Assembly (NCBI GenBank): GCA_905250885.1 | Contig: CAJNOQ010000937.1 | Coordinates: forward strand, 1-38,689 | DNA length: 38,689 nucleotides | Reading direction: 5' to 3' | DNA from: Didymodactylos carnosus | Lineage: Eukaryota; Rotifera; Eurotatoria; Philodinida; Philodinidae | Part shown: positions 1 through 11,600 of the stretch, in pieces | Numbering within the stretch: position 1 is the stretch's first letter | Layout of the letters: every line of letters begins with the position of its first letter | Made by a program: the position numbers and the translations under genes | The notes under the pieces: model-generated | What the model was told of the DNA's origin: nothing | Database searches by the model: none | What the model saw: the letters and a program-made list of their open reading frames with translations, nothing else

Positions 1-14
1 TATGCTTTACTCAT

Positions 15-375
15 ACTATGGAAGTTTCTATCGAGTGCATCATAATGAATGAGCCTCTCAGTATTTTCTATTTTTCTCGTGTACCTTCGGTTAGTGTTTT
101 TTTAAAAAGATGTGCCACGAAATATTCTACAAAACCGTATCTAAACTTCAATTTTAGAACTTTAATCAAGGAAACTACGTAAATTATGCGAAAGACGAAA
201 AAAATAAAAACTGTGTATATTTGGTATTTTTTCGACTTGACTTTTTTCTTCTGCAATTATTCACGTAAAAAAAGTGTAGCGCGTTTGTTTTGTTGAAGTT
301 ACGGGACTTTTACTGAAAGCACCGCTATACCCAGAATTTAATTATTATGACGTACTCGATAGAAACTCCCATAGT
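15..375. repeat. Element with about 34-bp terminal inverted repeats
   Basis: The stretch 15-48 reads nearly the same as the reverse complement of 343-375. Both arms share ACTATGG, then AGTTTCTATCGAGT and a CATAAT-type end, with only a few mismatches. The 290 bp between them are not self-complementary, so this looks like a small non-autonomous DNA transposon (MITE) rather than one hairpin. No protein is encoded inside and no clear target duplication was found. The left end lies very close to the window edge, so the true outer limit could be missing. Confidence 0.6.
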
Positions 376-495
376 TCTACAGCCAATAATCATCATACGG
401 AATATCAGTCATACACATCAATCCCACTTTAGATGAGCATTAATTTGGTATAGAAGGTCTACCCAGCTGGAAAAATATTATTTCCAACCCTGTCT

Positions 496-655
496 GTATG
501 TGAGAAAATGGTCAGAACCAACGAACAAGTTTTCAACGAGATAGAAAAATCTTAGCGTTCAAAAACCTGAAATATTTTGGTTTTCTACTGGATCGGAGAG
601 TAAAATATTTGTATCTCTGCGAAAGCTTGTTCGTTGGTTCTGAACGTTTTCTCAT
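496..655. repeat. Fold-back repeat with about 43-bp arms
   Basis: The arm at 496-540 contains CAGAACCAACGAACAAG. The arm at 613-655 contains its inverse, CTTGTTCGTTGGTTCTG. Flanking bases (GAGAAAA/TTTTCTC and the AGAGATA region) extend the pairing imperfectly to about 43 bp, leaving a loop of about 70 bp. It would form a long stem-loop and is probably a miniature element or its remnant. No coding content. Confidence 0.6.
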
Positions 656-2353
656 ATAGGTAGTTCAACATGCTCTACAATCCGGCAGTGCCAAAATATA
701 TTCAGCTGGAAGTGCATAGTGGGTCTTCGGACATCCGGATTTCAGAGATCCACCCTAGAAAAGCCTAACGGCAGAAACGGATATCAGATTCGTGATCAGC
801 ATCAAAGATTACCCACAACCGTGTGTGTTTTAAGAAAAAGTGATTGGACACTTGAGAAGGTTCGCTCGTCCGTGATGATGAAATAGAGACAAGTTGAGAA
901 TTTATTCACTTGGCTCGTTTTCTAACGTTCCGATATGTTGTGATGGGAAAAGAGAAAAATTGGATTTAGCACAGAAATAAAAAGCAGCAGTTGGTGTTGA
1001 AAAAGAGTGTCGACCGTTTTTTTTTTCCTTGATTCATCAGCTTCTATTTTTTAGTGGATACTATTTTACGCTATTTTATCGATTGGATTCACAATCTCCA
1101 TCACAGGATTAATGACCCAACTTTAAAACTGATCCATCTTTCAAAATCTTTTTTTTGAATAATTTTCTTTCTTTACAAAAGTTTCTCTGCGCGCAAACAA
1201 ATGCTCAAAAAATTGTTAATGTGTTGTGATATTCATTTAACCTAATTGTACTTTGTGTCCGTTTACGACGCATTCTTCATATAATAGTTGCTGAAGTAAC
1301 GGGATTTTTATGAATGACCTGGGAACAAGAATAGACAACAACAACAGAAGTTATATAACATTTAAAATTAGACATTAGACATAGAAAGGAGAGAGACGAT
1401 ATTTTTTTCATGAAAAAAAGTAGATACAATAGTTCTCTTTCTGTGATAAATTTTTTTCTCTTACATAATTTTATTTTATTTTCTCTCTTCATATATGTCA
1501 CTAGTTGACTGTCTTACAGAGCTTCTTGTAAGATTCATATTTCTTGTGATTCCAGGCAAGAATCTTGTACAATATTTTACATATGTTTTTATATCAAAAT
1601 TCTTGAAGGAGATTAGTGTAGCAGCAGTAAAGAGTGAGAAGTCTGCTTCCTGATTCAAATCACATGATACAGTTCAACAAAGGAGTATTGTCTTATATTT
1701 CTTGTAAGCAATTTTTAATTGTAAAAATATATCTGTTTTAATTGCGTTGTCTTTCGTAAATATAGAAAGGGTTTGAAATATGCCAATAAAAGTTTATGTA
1801 GTGACTCAATTATCTCATGATAAGAATATTGTTAAAAATAAAAATAATGTTTTTAATCTTATAATTCATAGTACCTCTCATATGTAATGTGGAACCTTAC
1901 AAAAGAAATAGGTGGTAATATTGTTGACCAACTCTGCTCATCAGTGAAGACAATCTTGTGTGTGCAATAAAAGATGCAGAATAACAAAAATTTTAAGTAA
2001 CAATGTTTATTAAATTCAGTAAAAAAAACAAGTTTTAAGAATCTCATCTGAAATGACATAAAGCAAGAATCTTGCAAGAAGGGCAATAAGAAAGTTGAGT
2101 AGTGATGATGTCGTAATAATCGAGCACAAGGACAGAGATGAAAGAACGAACCAAAAAGAATCGATCACGTAATATATCGTTCTGTTAAAATATGAGTTTT
2201 TATATCCCGTTAAATGAGTTCACCAACTTCAACGATTAAAGACAGAGAGTATGTACAAAATGAAAAAGGTATCACACAATCAAAGGAGGATCCCAATTAT
2301 TAGTGGAAAAGCTAGTTAGAGAAACTGTTGTTTTATAGTAATTGAATAATTTT
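656..2353. other. Non-coding upstream region, no gene seen
   Basis: This AT-rich stretch holds only short open frames, without recognisable domains, codon pattern or consistent splice signals. A loosely repeated word (CTTGTAAGATTC / GCAAGAATCTTG) occurs near 1525, 1556 and 2064, in both orientations. It is presumably the 5' flank of the LONRF-like gene, possibly with an untranslated exon that cannot be located from sequence alone. Confidence 0.4.
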
Positions 2354-2375
2354 TATTAATTATTTTCTTTTCAGA
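2352..2375 (+). promoter_or_regulatory. Splice acceptor one base upstream of the LONRF start codon
   Basis: A pyrimidine-rich tract ending TTTTCTTTTCAG (AG at 2373-2374) is followed by a single A and then the ATG at 2376. The mRNA therefore begins its reading frame right after a 3' splice site. The site could join a distant 5'UTR exon, or accept a trans-spliced leader. Spliced-leader trans-splicing is known in bdelloid rotifers, but no leader donor is visible here. Confidence 0.5.
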
Positions 2376-5300
2376 ATGCTTGTTCGTCCATTATCCGGAA
2401 CTATACGTAAAGTCTCTCATTCTCGTACAAATCGACGTCTGTCTAAACGAAAGACTTTACGATCCGTCAAGTATCAACAACCACCAACAACAAGAACGTC
2501 AGAAAGTAACCTAATTAAAAATTTTTTACAAATAATCAGATGTATAAAACAACCGATAACATTAGCGTACAATGAGAAGCAGCTAGAAGATATTTGTCAA
2601 CAGATGACCTTACAGATGCAGCCATTAATTAATCAACACCAAACACCATCAACATCCGATAAAGAATTATGTGTATTTTTATGTGGTATTTGTCAACATT
2701 TACTTTATGAACCATTAACATTATATTGTGGACATACGTATTGTGAAAAATGTATTAAAAATGAACCAGACAATACCGATCGTGTATGTCAACGTTGTCC
2801 ACGTGATATTATTGGTCAAATTCAATCATCCATTCAATTGGGAAGAAAAGCACTATACTTAAAAAATATATTTCTTAATGAGCTATTTGAAAAATCCATG
2901 AGTTTTCAAACACATCGATCTTGTATGGTGCTCTATTATCGTGGTCAACAAGAATACAACGCAAAAAATTATGATTTAGCCGTTCAATACTATAATAATG
3001 CATTAGATATATGTAAGCCAACTTGTTTTACTACGCACATTTGACTCAGTAACAGAATGTCCAGGTCTGTAACAGTAAATGGCCAGTTAACTAATATTTA
3101 AAGAAAGCTCTTAAAATAAGCATTGAAATGGCCAAATAACAGTGTCATTTCCTGCTTGTTTTTAGATATTTAATTTAACGGTCTGAAAATGGACAGTCTA
3201 TGGTCAAGCTCAGAAAATGAGCATTTAACAGTGTCATTAAGTGTCTGTTTTTAGTTTGCCCGTACACCACTAGTTCACGCTCTGAAGCGGACGTATTTTG
3301 ACGGCTCGTTAATGTTATTGCTTCTTTATCACTGCTATATTTTGTCTTAGATCGACAAGAACAGCGAAAATGTTAACATAAAGAAAAAAAATTTCTTCCG
3401 TTTTCAGGAAGACTCGGGCCTTATCAGACTCATTGCCGGCCTGTAACTCCAGCTGTTAAGACATTTCTGTAGTAATAGATGAAGTCAAATTAAAACTTAA
3501 AAAATAGGAAAATGATCTTAGAATGGGCAAAAAATGATTTAAATACGATCTTGAAACGATTAACATTAACTAGCCGTTTTTACATTGTGAAAAAAATGAT
3601 CACGTCTAGACCTTTCAGGATCACCAAATGACTAAAAAGTGACCTCAATGGTAAAAAAAATAGTCATTTAACGGCCATTTAACTCGCTTTCAAAAAGTCA
3701 TTAATGAGCCATTAATTTCACCGTTTCCTTCGTTCTGGGTGACTTGCTATCAGCTTATAAATTACAAAAAAAGACCTACAATTTGGACAGTTAATGAATT
3801 CTTGTTTTATTCATATATATATTAGGTGAAGATGATCATTTAGTATTAAATGGTCGATCTCAAGCGTATTTAGCGCTCAATAGGTTCGATGAGAGCCTCT
3901 CGGATGCTGAACATATAATTAAACTGAAACCAGATTGGTCAAAAGTAAGAGAAAAGTTTTGTTATCAGGATCTTACTAATGAGTTTCTTCTTTGTAGGGT
4001 TATTTGAGGAAAAGTGAGGCTCTATTTGAAATGAAGCGCTATACAACAGCTTTGTTATCATCATTAATGGCACTGACATTTGATCCAGAAGACCCTGTCG
4101 GAAAAACAATAATGGCCAAAGTGAATATTTTAGTTTTACTTCATTTACAAGCCAGAGGTATCGTTAGAATAACAAAAGTAAAATTGAGATACAATTCGAT
4201 GTTTTTTGTAATATGGAAGCTTGTCTTAGAAAGTATCGATTTCCAAAAAAGCATATGTTAATGTTTTATAATTAAGTGAGGTAGGAACTATTCTTCGTGA
4301 AGCTTAGCGTGTAACTAACTCCATGGCGTATTTTGAAACGACTTAGAAGATTATTTATTTTGTAAAACTAGCCATCGTTACTCTGAATCTTCGATTTTTG
4401 GTCTTAAATCTAAACTTTATTAGAATGAATTTTTCTACTATATTCTAATAAGATTATACATGAAAGAATAAGGAAGTCCAATTATTGACGAATATTAATG
4501 GTCACATATATAAACTTGTCAGACAACGTCTCTTCTCTTACGTTTGTTATAATTCATTAGGAACATGTAAAAATACATCGCATATCTTTGGTAAAAACTA
4601 AAGTTATACTGGATTTTTCTGTTCTTTCAATGCTTACGTAACTGTTGACTCTGTTATATAATAATTCGAATTTTCTTCTCGTTTCTTTTCTCTCTGTTCT
4701 CAATTGATGTGACATGACATTTTAATATTATAAAGGCGTATAGAGAGAGACTGTAACCTACTTATTGTTACATTTCAAACAAATTGTTTTCTCTTTGTAT
4801 AAAGAAATAGAAAAACCAATGAAAAGATAATAGTGCGTGTTTTGACAGCAATTGTATTCATTTTCTCCACTGAAAGTCACGTATTATTGATATATTTGTA
4901 TTACAGTTATGACCGCAGACACTATACAATCAGTATTATCGAAGAAAAATATATTTTTATCATTCTATATCTCATAGTATAAATTGCAATAGAAAAAAAT
5001 AATCATGTCAAATATTTATAAAAGATTTAAAAAATGTAATCATTCTTTACAGAATATCATAGTGCTTTTCATATATTGGAAAATATTTTTTTAGAATTGA
5101 TTATAGTTGATTAAATACAAGGATAGTAAAGAATTTTTTCAATACTTTTGAGCTTCTAATTGACATGTCATTTAAGTATAATCAAGTGGTTTTTTTTTTC
5201 AGTCTCTACTTGAGATCGATTTAATAACATTTGATTTAGGACGATATATTTGATACACAGACTCTGCGGGGAGGGATATATTGCACTGTTGCAACGTTAC

Positions 5301-7261
5301 CTGTTTTTACCTTACAAAAAGTTTTAGTTTATATCATCATATAATTTTCATTGATTTTTGATTTATTATAGCATCTACATGCTGTTTTACATGAATCTCC
5401 ATCTGAAGATATTGATGAGTCATTACTAACCAGTGAACTTCGATCGAGTGTACGTGATTCTATTATATTTCTATTTAATCGAAACTTTTATTTCTTTTCT
5501 TTTCTTTTAGAATACTACTGATCCAGATATTATCCATCAGGCTAGTAATCTCTTGGACTATCTAATAAACGATAAAAATAACTCTTTGTTTTTCTTCTTA
5601 TTATTAGGAAGAACATACAGAAGCAAGCAATCAAATTCAAAATGATGCTGATGAACCAGGTTGGTTTTGATAATTGCCTACTATGAACTAATCGTTTATA
5701 AATTAATCAATATATTTAGGGGAGACAATTTGTATGTCAACAACATCGGAGTTATCTACAACTAAAAAATTGGCACTTTGTAGAAGTAAGAGACTCTTCC
5801 CTTTTTTAAAATCTAAAATTTTATACCATTTTCTGTTTACGTAGATTCTTATGAACGATTATGTTTATGCAATACATTCAACTATAAACAGCTAGATATC
5901 AGAGATTTTGAATGCTCAATATGTGTAAAGTAAGTGATAACTATAGACTGTCAGATAATCATCATTAATGCCAATTTATTTATTTTAGTACACTTTGGTT
6001 TCCTGTTACAACTCCGTGTGGTCATGTGTTTTGTCGCGAATGTTTAATTCGTTCCATCGATAATACATTGGCACAATGTCCCATGTGTAAAAAATCATTG
6101 ACTGAAGTAAAATATTAGATAAATACACAAATTATTTTCTATAAACATATTTTTCTTCATTTTATTAGTTTTTTTCTATGCTTATACAATCACATGTAAA
6201 TCAAACTGAAATAATTCATCGAATGATTGAAATATATTTTCCAGATGATTTTATTGAGAGACGTGAACAATATCACAGAGATGGTTGGTATGTTAGATAA
6301 TAGTCTACGTATATAGACCCCTTCTTTCAGGTTTATCAAATTCAATTTTTAGTGTATCAGTTAAGATCAATGATAATAATTTGAACATAATCGCTAATAT
6401 GCCGATATTTGTTTGCGTATTAGCACTACCTAATTGTGTCTGTCCATTACATGTATTTGAGCCAAGATATCGTTTAATGATGAGAAGAAGTTTTGAAACA
6501 GAATCAAGATCATTTGGAATGTGTAAATATGATGAAACAACAGGGTATGTTTTACATCCTTTATTATTAATTGACAAAAAAGAAACAATTATGTCTTTTC
6601 TTGTATTGATATTAGAACATTTGCCGATTGTGGAACATTATTATATATTCGTGGTATTATGTACACTGAAGATGGACGATCAGTTGTTGATACAATAGGA
6701 CAACGACGTTTTCGTGTACTTAGCAGAGGAATGAAGGACGGTTATAATACGGCTAATATTCAATTAATCAAAGATAATTTAGTTGAACAGGATGAATATA
6801 ATAGTATGTACTATGAATTTATAATTTAACATTTTTATTTTTCTATTTAATCATATTAAATAATTTAACATTTTTATTTTTCTATTTAATCATATTAAAT
6901 AATTTTAGATTTAGTTCAACTCAATATTGATACGTATAATAAAGTACGTCACTGGTTCGATAATTTAGATCTACATCGTAAATCATTAGTATCCTATCAA
7001 TTACAAGAATATCCAATTTGTGATGAGTTCACTATTACATCAGGTAGAATGTCTTATTTTAATCAAAAAATATTTATTATAGTTAAATTTATTTTAGTTG
7101 ATGGACCACAGTGGCACTGGATTATGCTTAATATAGTACCAATCGAGCCATTATTACAATATGCCGCATTGGGATCTGAATCATTAAGAATAAGACTGCA
7201 AATGTTAAATGATGCTGTCACATTTTTACAACAACAACAACAACAACAACAGCAACAGTAA
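2376..7261 (+). CDS. LONRF: LONRF-type protein: RING-TPR-RING-LON substrate domain
   Basis: Likely an E3 ubiquitin ligase of the LONRF family (two RING fingers, TPRs, C-terminal LON substrate-binding domain) acting in cytosolic protein quality control. Fourteen coding exons: 2376-3012, 3826-3944, 3998-4120, 5372-5449, 5511-5544, 5621-5659, 5720-5785, 5845-5929, 5989-6106, 6169-6283, 6331-6544, 6616-6803, 6909-7043, 7098-7261; they total 705 codons with every phase matching. RING 1 is C103-x2-C106 ... C118-x-H120-x2-C123-x2-C126 ... C138-x2-C141. TPR repeats follow (about 183-290). RING 2 spans 389-427 (CSIC ... CGHVFC ... CPMC). The LON domain starts at about 495 with MPIFVCVLALPN and includes PLHVFEPRYRLM. 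The protein ends in a run of ten Gln next to the stop. Known LONRF1-3 proteins have the same domain order. The 5544/5621 junction is uncertain: a GC donor at 5541 with acceptor 5608 would also keep the frame. Domain identity is strong; the ligase role is inferred from family. Confidence 0.9.
3040..3745. repeat. Degenerate AATGGCC/GTTAA word cluster in LONRF intron 1
   Basis: Most of the 813-bp first intron is built from diverged copies, in both orientations, of words such as AATGGCCAGTTAACTAAT, AATGGCCAAATAACAGTG, AACGGCCATTTAACTCG, GAGCATTTAACAGTGTCATT and AATGAGCCATTAATTTCA. The ends are partly complementary. This looks like an insertion that enlarged the intron, since other introns of the gene are mostly 50-110 bp. 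No coding sequence; no clear terminal repeat or target duplication. Confidence 0.45.
4121..5371 (+). other. Large LONRF intron, no internal gene seen
   Basis: This 1.25-kb intron lies between the TPR exon ending ...IMAK and the exon starting HLHAVLHE. It is AT-rich and stops are frequent in all frames. I see no domain, tRNA or clear mobile-element end inside. The donor is GTGAAT and the acceptor TTATAG; phase 0 is kept on both sides. Confidence 0.5.
6822..6900 (+). repeat. Exact 39-bp tandem duplication in a LONRF intron
   Basis: A unit beginning TAATTTAACATTTTTATTTT occurs at 6822-6860 and again immediately at 6861-6899 with no difference seen. It lies in the intron between exons 12 and 13, and the second copy ends just before the acceptor. 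The identity suggests a recent local duplication. Confidence 0.85.
7225..7258 (+). repeat. CAA/CAG microsatellite encoding the C-terminal polyglutamine
   Basis: About ten consecutive CAA/CAG codons directly precede the TAA stop of the LONRF-like gene. Similar (CAA)n tracts occur in the two other genes of the window. This tract is in frame and is likely length-variable. Confidence 0.8.
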
Positions 7262-7388
7262 AGTCAAATTGATAAATATCATTAATCCACTTTCATTCAT
7301 ATGCTAGTGTTATCTGTCACATCAGACAGTCATTACCAGAGCAAATTTAATCCCGGTGATAAGCATTCAATTGATTTCTTTTATCACT

Positions 7389-8620
7389 TCATTCTTTTCT
7401 GTTTTTTTTCTTCTCTAGACGCAATCGTTTGAGTTTTTTTTCTTGTGTATTTATTGTTAAAGAAACGATAACAGATTGATTTATTTTGCGCAAAAAACGC
7501 GTTTCTTGCGTTTTTTTAATGAGCGTTACTGACTCACAATCGCGGTTCCCTTTTGAGCGTTTAAACGCATTTTTCCAAATGTTTGTCTGCTTGGGTATAT
7601 AACGATAACTTAATGATCGTGATGTTGCTCGATAAGCTTCTAAATTCAAGCTTCCTTTGAAATAATTCGACTTTGCTTCAGTTAATCGGAGCTCATTACT
7701 CTTTGTTGAACGTGTGTTACGTTGTTGTTCTTGTTCGTATCGTGACATTGTCGACTTTTCACTTCCCTGTATGTGACGGAACTACGCCCAAAGATGCGGA
7801 TGTGTTTCACAATTCCTGAATGATAAAAAATCTTTTTGTATCAAAGGTCTTCATTGCGGGTACAGGTAGGATACTTACCAATTCAATTTCGCATCATAAC
7901 CTTCTGCATAATTTTTGGTACACGGTCTTATTTTAGTCAGATCGAAATGATTCCAGAAATCTATTGGATATTTTGGTTCTTCAATATACGTTCTCAATAC
8001 ATAACCGGTCAGTTTGATGCATTTTTCACCAAATTAATTCTATTATATTCGCAAATGCTTCATTTATTTCATTGGGAGATAATAAAGGCAATGCCACCAT
8101 ATTAGCCACCTGTCGACGCAGCGTGTATCATCATTATTTCTGATTAATTATGTTAAACCGTACTTCTCATCTTTTTCCATATATTTTGTACAAAGTGGAA
8201 ATGACAATCTATCAGCTGTTGGAAACTTACACTAGAAAGCATTCCATGCGGCAACTTCAAAACCTAATACTGCATCTGGATATAGATTATTACAAAATAA
8301 GAACTGCTCATGTAATGAAGTACAAGTCATTTGCTGGGGTATAACGAGTGATTATAATGTTTTAATATGTTTTTTGACCGCACTGGTACAATTTAAAACA
8401 TTCACCGATAATTTTGGATCGTGCATTGGATAAGGAGTAACATTATCATCAATACCACTACTACCGATTATGACATCATCTTTTATTGTTATTAAACATG
8501 AACACGAATTACGAGCACAGATCCATTTTTTGGGTTTCGTTTTTATTTGAGCGTTTCAAACGATATAAGTAACTTTTATATAATATACTATCCTGGTTTT
8601 TTTCACTCCCACTCAGTCCA
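7389..8620 (-). pseudogene. Decayed FLYWCH zinc-finger / MULE-type transposase
   Basis: Read on the minus strand, pieces of one protein appear in order, interrupted by stops and frameshifts. First comes a FLYWCH-like finger (about 8620-8420: YLYRLKRSNKNETQ, KWICARNSCSC, then a Y-P-M-H pair). Next is a MULE core piece (about 8206-8165: CHFHFVQNIWKK) and an ALPLLSPNEI segment near 8095-8060. Then come FWNHFD and NYAEGYDAKLNW (about 7960-7880). A candidate 63-bp intron (7816-7878) follows, then HPHLW, an in-frame TAG, and the basic C-terminal tail ending at 7389. FLYWCH-MULE transposases have this order. At least three frame disruptions (for example after CSCL...IKTL and around CHFHF) indicate an inactive copy. 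It converges on the LONRF gene, with the stops about 127 bp apart. Terminal repeats were not identified. Confidence 0.75.
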
Positions 8621-11600
8621 GCAATGTCGTTCTCAGCTCAATTTAGTTTTAAGCATCAGTTTAGAAAAATACGTCAATCAGTTTCTGTGTCTACAGTAGC
8701 CAATCATTTCTAATTAAAGAGCGATTCAGAATTATAAACAGTGTACAAAGTATATGAAAAGACCAAACTCTCTATTCCAAATTAAGACCACATTTTATTT
8801 CTATAAGAAATCAGAGAATTGAAGATCTTTTATTTAGAAAAATTTTAAATACTGGTTTTTCAAAAATGAGTGAAAGTGACTTAAATTTTCAATAAAACTC
8901 AAAATTCGACCTTTTTTTTTATTTTAAAATTCCCGAAACTATTTTTCTCTTATTCTACAGCCAAATCCGACACTAGAAAACTGCCTTTTGAAATTTTAGA
9001 ATTTGAAATGGGCTTAATATCCACAGGACACGAAGAGGATGGTAAAAGTTCTCACCCACCACTCTTCCAAACCTATCTAGTCCCAGGATTATAGAGATAA
9101 AAATATTTAGTTTACGCCATTTTTCTCTTGAACAATCTCTTTTCTCCCAAAAATTCCATCGGAGCTCTTGCCCAGATTTGGTAACCAAACTAATTAAAAT
9201 TTAACAAAAACATGCTTTCTTCCACTTTGTCTTCTAAAATAGTTGAGAGCAAAATTTTTCTCCCACTTTTCCTTAATGGGAAAAAAAGTTCAAATTGATA
9301 TCGACAATATCCTTATCAATTTAGTTATTGTGTTGAAATTATGATGATAGATGATGTTGTATTCTATGGTTTTCTCTCAAATAAATGTACGCCCCTCTTG
9401 GTTTTTTCTCTAGCCACGTCACTGGTGTTATCGATATCACGATGGCAGGATATAAATTTTTGGTAGGTAACATTTCTCAAAAATATCAAGAGACATTCAT
9501 CTTGCTTTCTCGATAAGAATTATTAAGTCTCTTTTGTACGAAATATTACATACAATACAAATTTGGCAATTACAGTTACTGATAAATTGATTTTGAAAAG
9601 TGAGTATCTTTATTATTTGATATCGTATTCTTATCTGACTATTGGATCGAGTTCTAATTAAAACTCTCGTTAATAATCTAAAAATTAAATTTATTCTTTT
9701 CTAATTTCTTTTTATTGAACTATTAAAAAAATATAATAATATGAACCGTATGATAGTTTGTAAAAAAATATACCGGTCAGCTCTTTTTTTTTACAAAAAT
9801 TTCTGACATTATGATTCATTGACACGGCACGCATACCGTCTCTTATTGTTGTAAAGAAAAATAATCTGATGGAAAACAAAGTCTACTCAAGTTCTTTCGA
9901 TAGCGTCATCACTAATGTCCTTGTGGCTATGATGACATTACGAGTGTGTCTGTCTACCGACTTTGTATTTGTCTACCTGAGTGAAGTCAAAGAGTACTTT
10001 AAATCAAACAGCCTCAGTTCATTCAGGAGGTAACAGAACTTCATCTGAGACAGTTAAAATGAGTATGTCGAGACTAATCAATACTTAAGTCTGACTAATA
10101 CAATAGCTGCACTTTCTAGATATTAATATTATCAATTTAAAATATAATGATTGATGCTTTCTTCTACAGATATATTCTAACGCCATGATAAGTTGTGTTT
10201 TGCTTTAGAGACAAAACTTTTGAAGAAATTTAAGAGAAAGTCGTCAATAGCCTTTCATCCTTCAACTGAGATGTTCATCTCCATCTGTTGGTACCTCATG
10301 TAGACAGTGTATATCATCTCTTTGTTCTTCGAAACAAATACTAAACAAGGTTATTTTTAATAGATGCGTCCATTCAAATAAAGCACAATACACATCACAG
10401 CTGAGTACAAAAATTTGTTTCTTTCGAATACACAAGGTCATAAAATCAGATGAAAAAATGTTATGCCATTCCTCTACCTACTCAGTTTGAAATAATTGTT
10501 ATAACTTAGTCAATTTAATAACTATGTTATTAAATTGACTGCTATTGCTATCATTAACGTGACATTTTTGAATAGTTTGAATTTTCAGGCAAGCAACTGA
10601 AAATAACATTCTTCCTTTATTGAACACTCTTTATGCATACTTGTTGAATTATCACTGTCTGCAATAGTTGTGAAATTTAATTTATATTTTAAATTTAATA
10701 TAAAACTCATATTTTTTTAAAAGAATGGTTTCATGGTAACGTGACTTTAAATAATTAATTATATCAATACTTACATATTCAACAATAAGTTTACAATTAT
10801 TATGTCAACAGATATTATAAGTTATTACAATGAATTTTGTTTTTTATTAACAGTTTTTTTTGTGCGAAAATTTGAGCTGCCCGCTCTAGAGAACTACGCA
10901 ACGTAGAAAACTTCTAGAAACGGTAGCCTATCTCGTTACAGTGCAGACTGATAGTTGGACGTTCTTTTTTGTTTTCAAATAAAAGTTCAGATTAGGCACC
11001 ATAAGCTTCATAAGTGAAAGTAAAATGTGTTTTGAACTTAGAAACTTTTCGTATATTTATAAGAGTTGAACGGAACGAGTTATGGAGTAATAACTAGAAT
11101 GCGGTGTCTGTCGACATTGCAACTTGTGTGTAGTGCAATTGCAATCTAGTTTTAATTTATTATATTCGGAACTGATATAATTCGATGCGCTCAATCCAAC
11201 TATGATGAAAAAAACGAAAAATAAAATGCTGCTCGATTTCTGAATTATCGGCACCTTATATAGTCTTCTGTTTTATTCTTTGTATCTGAACAATCAATGT
11301 ATTATTTTGTTAACCTTCTACGGAACAGTAAATTTTTTTGTATGTTAGAATTTGGCAATCCTATTAATTTTGATGAAATTGACAGATGAACTTTCGATTA
11401 AGTTTATGGTCACCTTTCATGTTTAAAATGCAAAAATTGTGCTGAAACTATACTCAACATTCAGTACGTACAGATAAATAGATTCACCATTTTCTCTTTC
11501 ACCTAACCAGTGACATTATCTTTATTACAAATAACAATTAGTAACCTTGTAATACGATTGAGAACAATAAAGAGATGTTTTTGAATATAGGTATAGGCTA

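Noticed and set aside
6305..6577. 90-codon minus-strand frame opposite LONRF exon 11
   Set aside because: It is the shadow of the LON-domain exon, whose plus-strand translation has clear family motifs.
8973..9188. 71-codon minus-strand frame with a Trp-rich start
   Set aside because: No domain, splice context or continuation; it lies in what is more likely an old repeat fragment.
10885..10925. TTCTAGAA and CTCTAGAGAA words resembling heat-shock elements
   Set aside because: The spacing does not give three proper nGAAn units and no gene starts nearby.
11057..11254. 65-codon minus-strand frame resembling a small secreted peptide (hydrophobic start, three Cys), with a TATA-like ACTATATAAGG nearby
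   Set aside because: The frame begins with GTG and contains no ATG before or within the hydrophobic stretch, so it cannot be a complete eukaryotic gene. No supporting splice acceptor was found.
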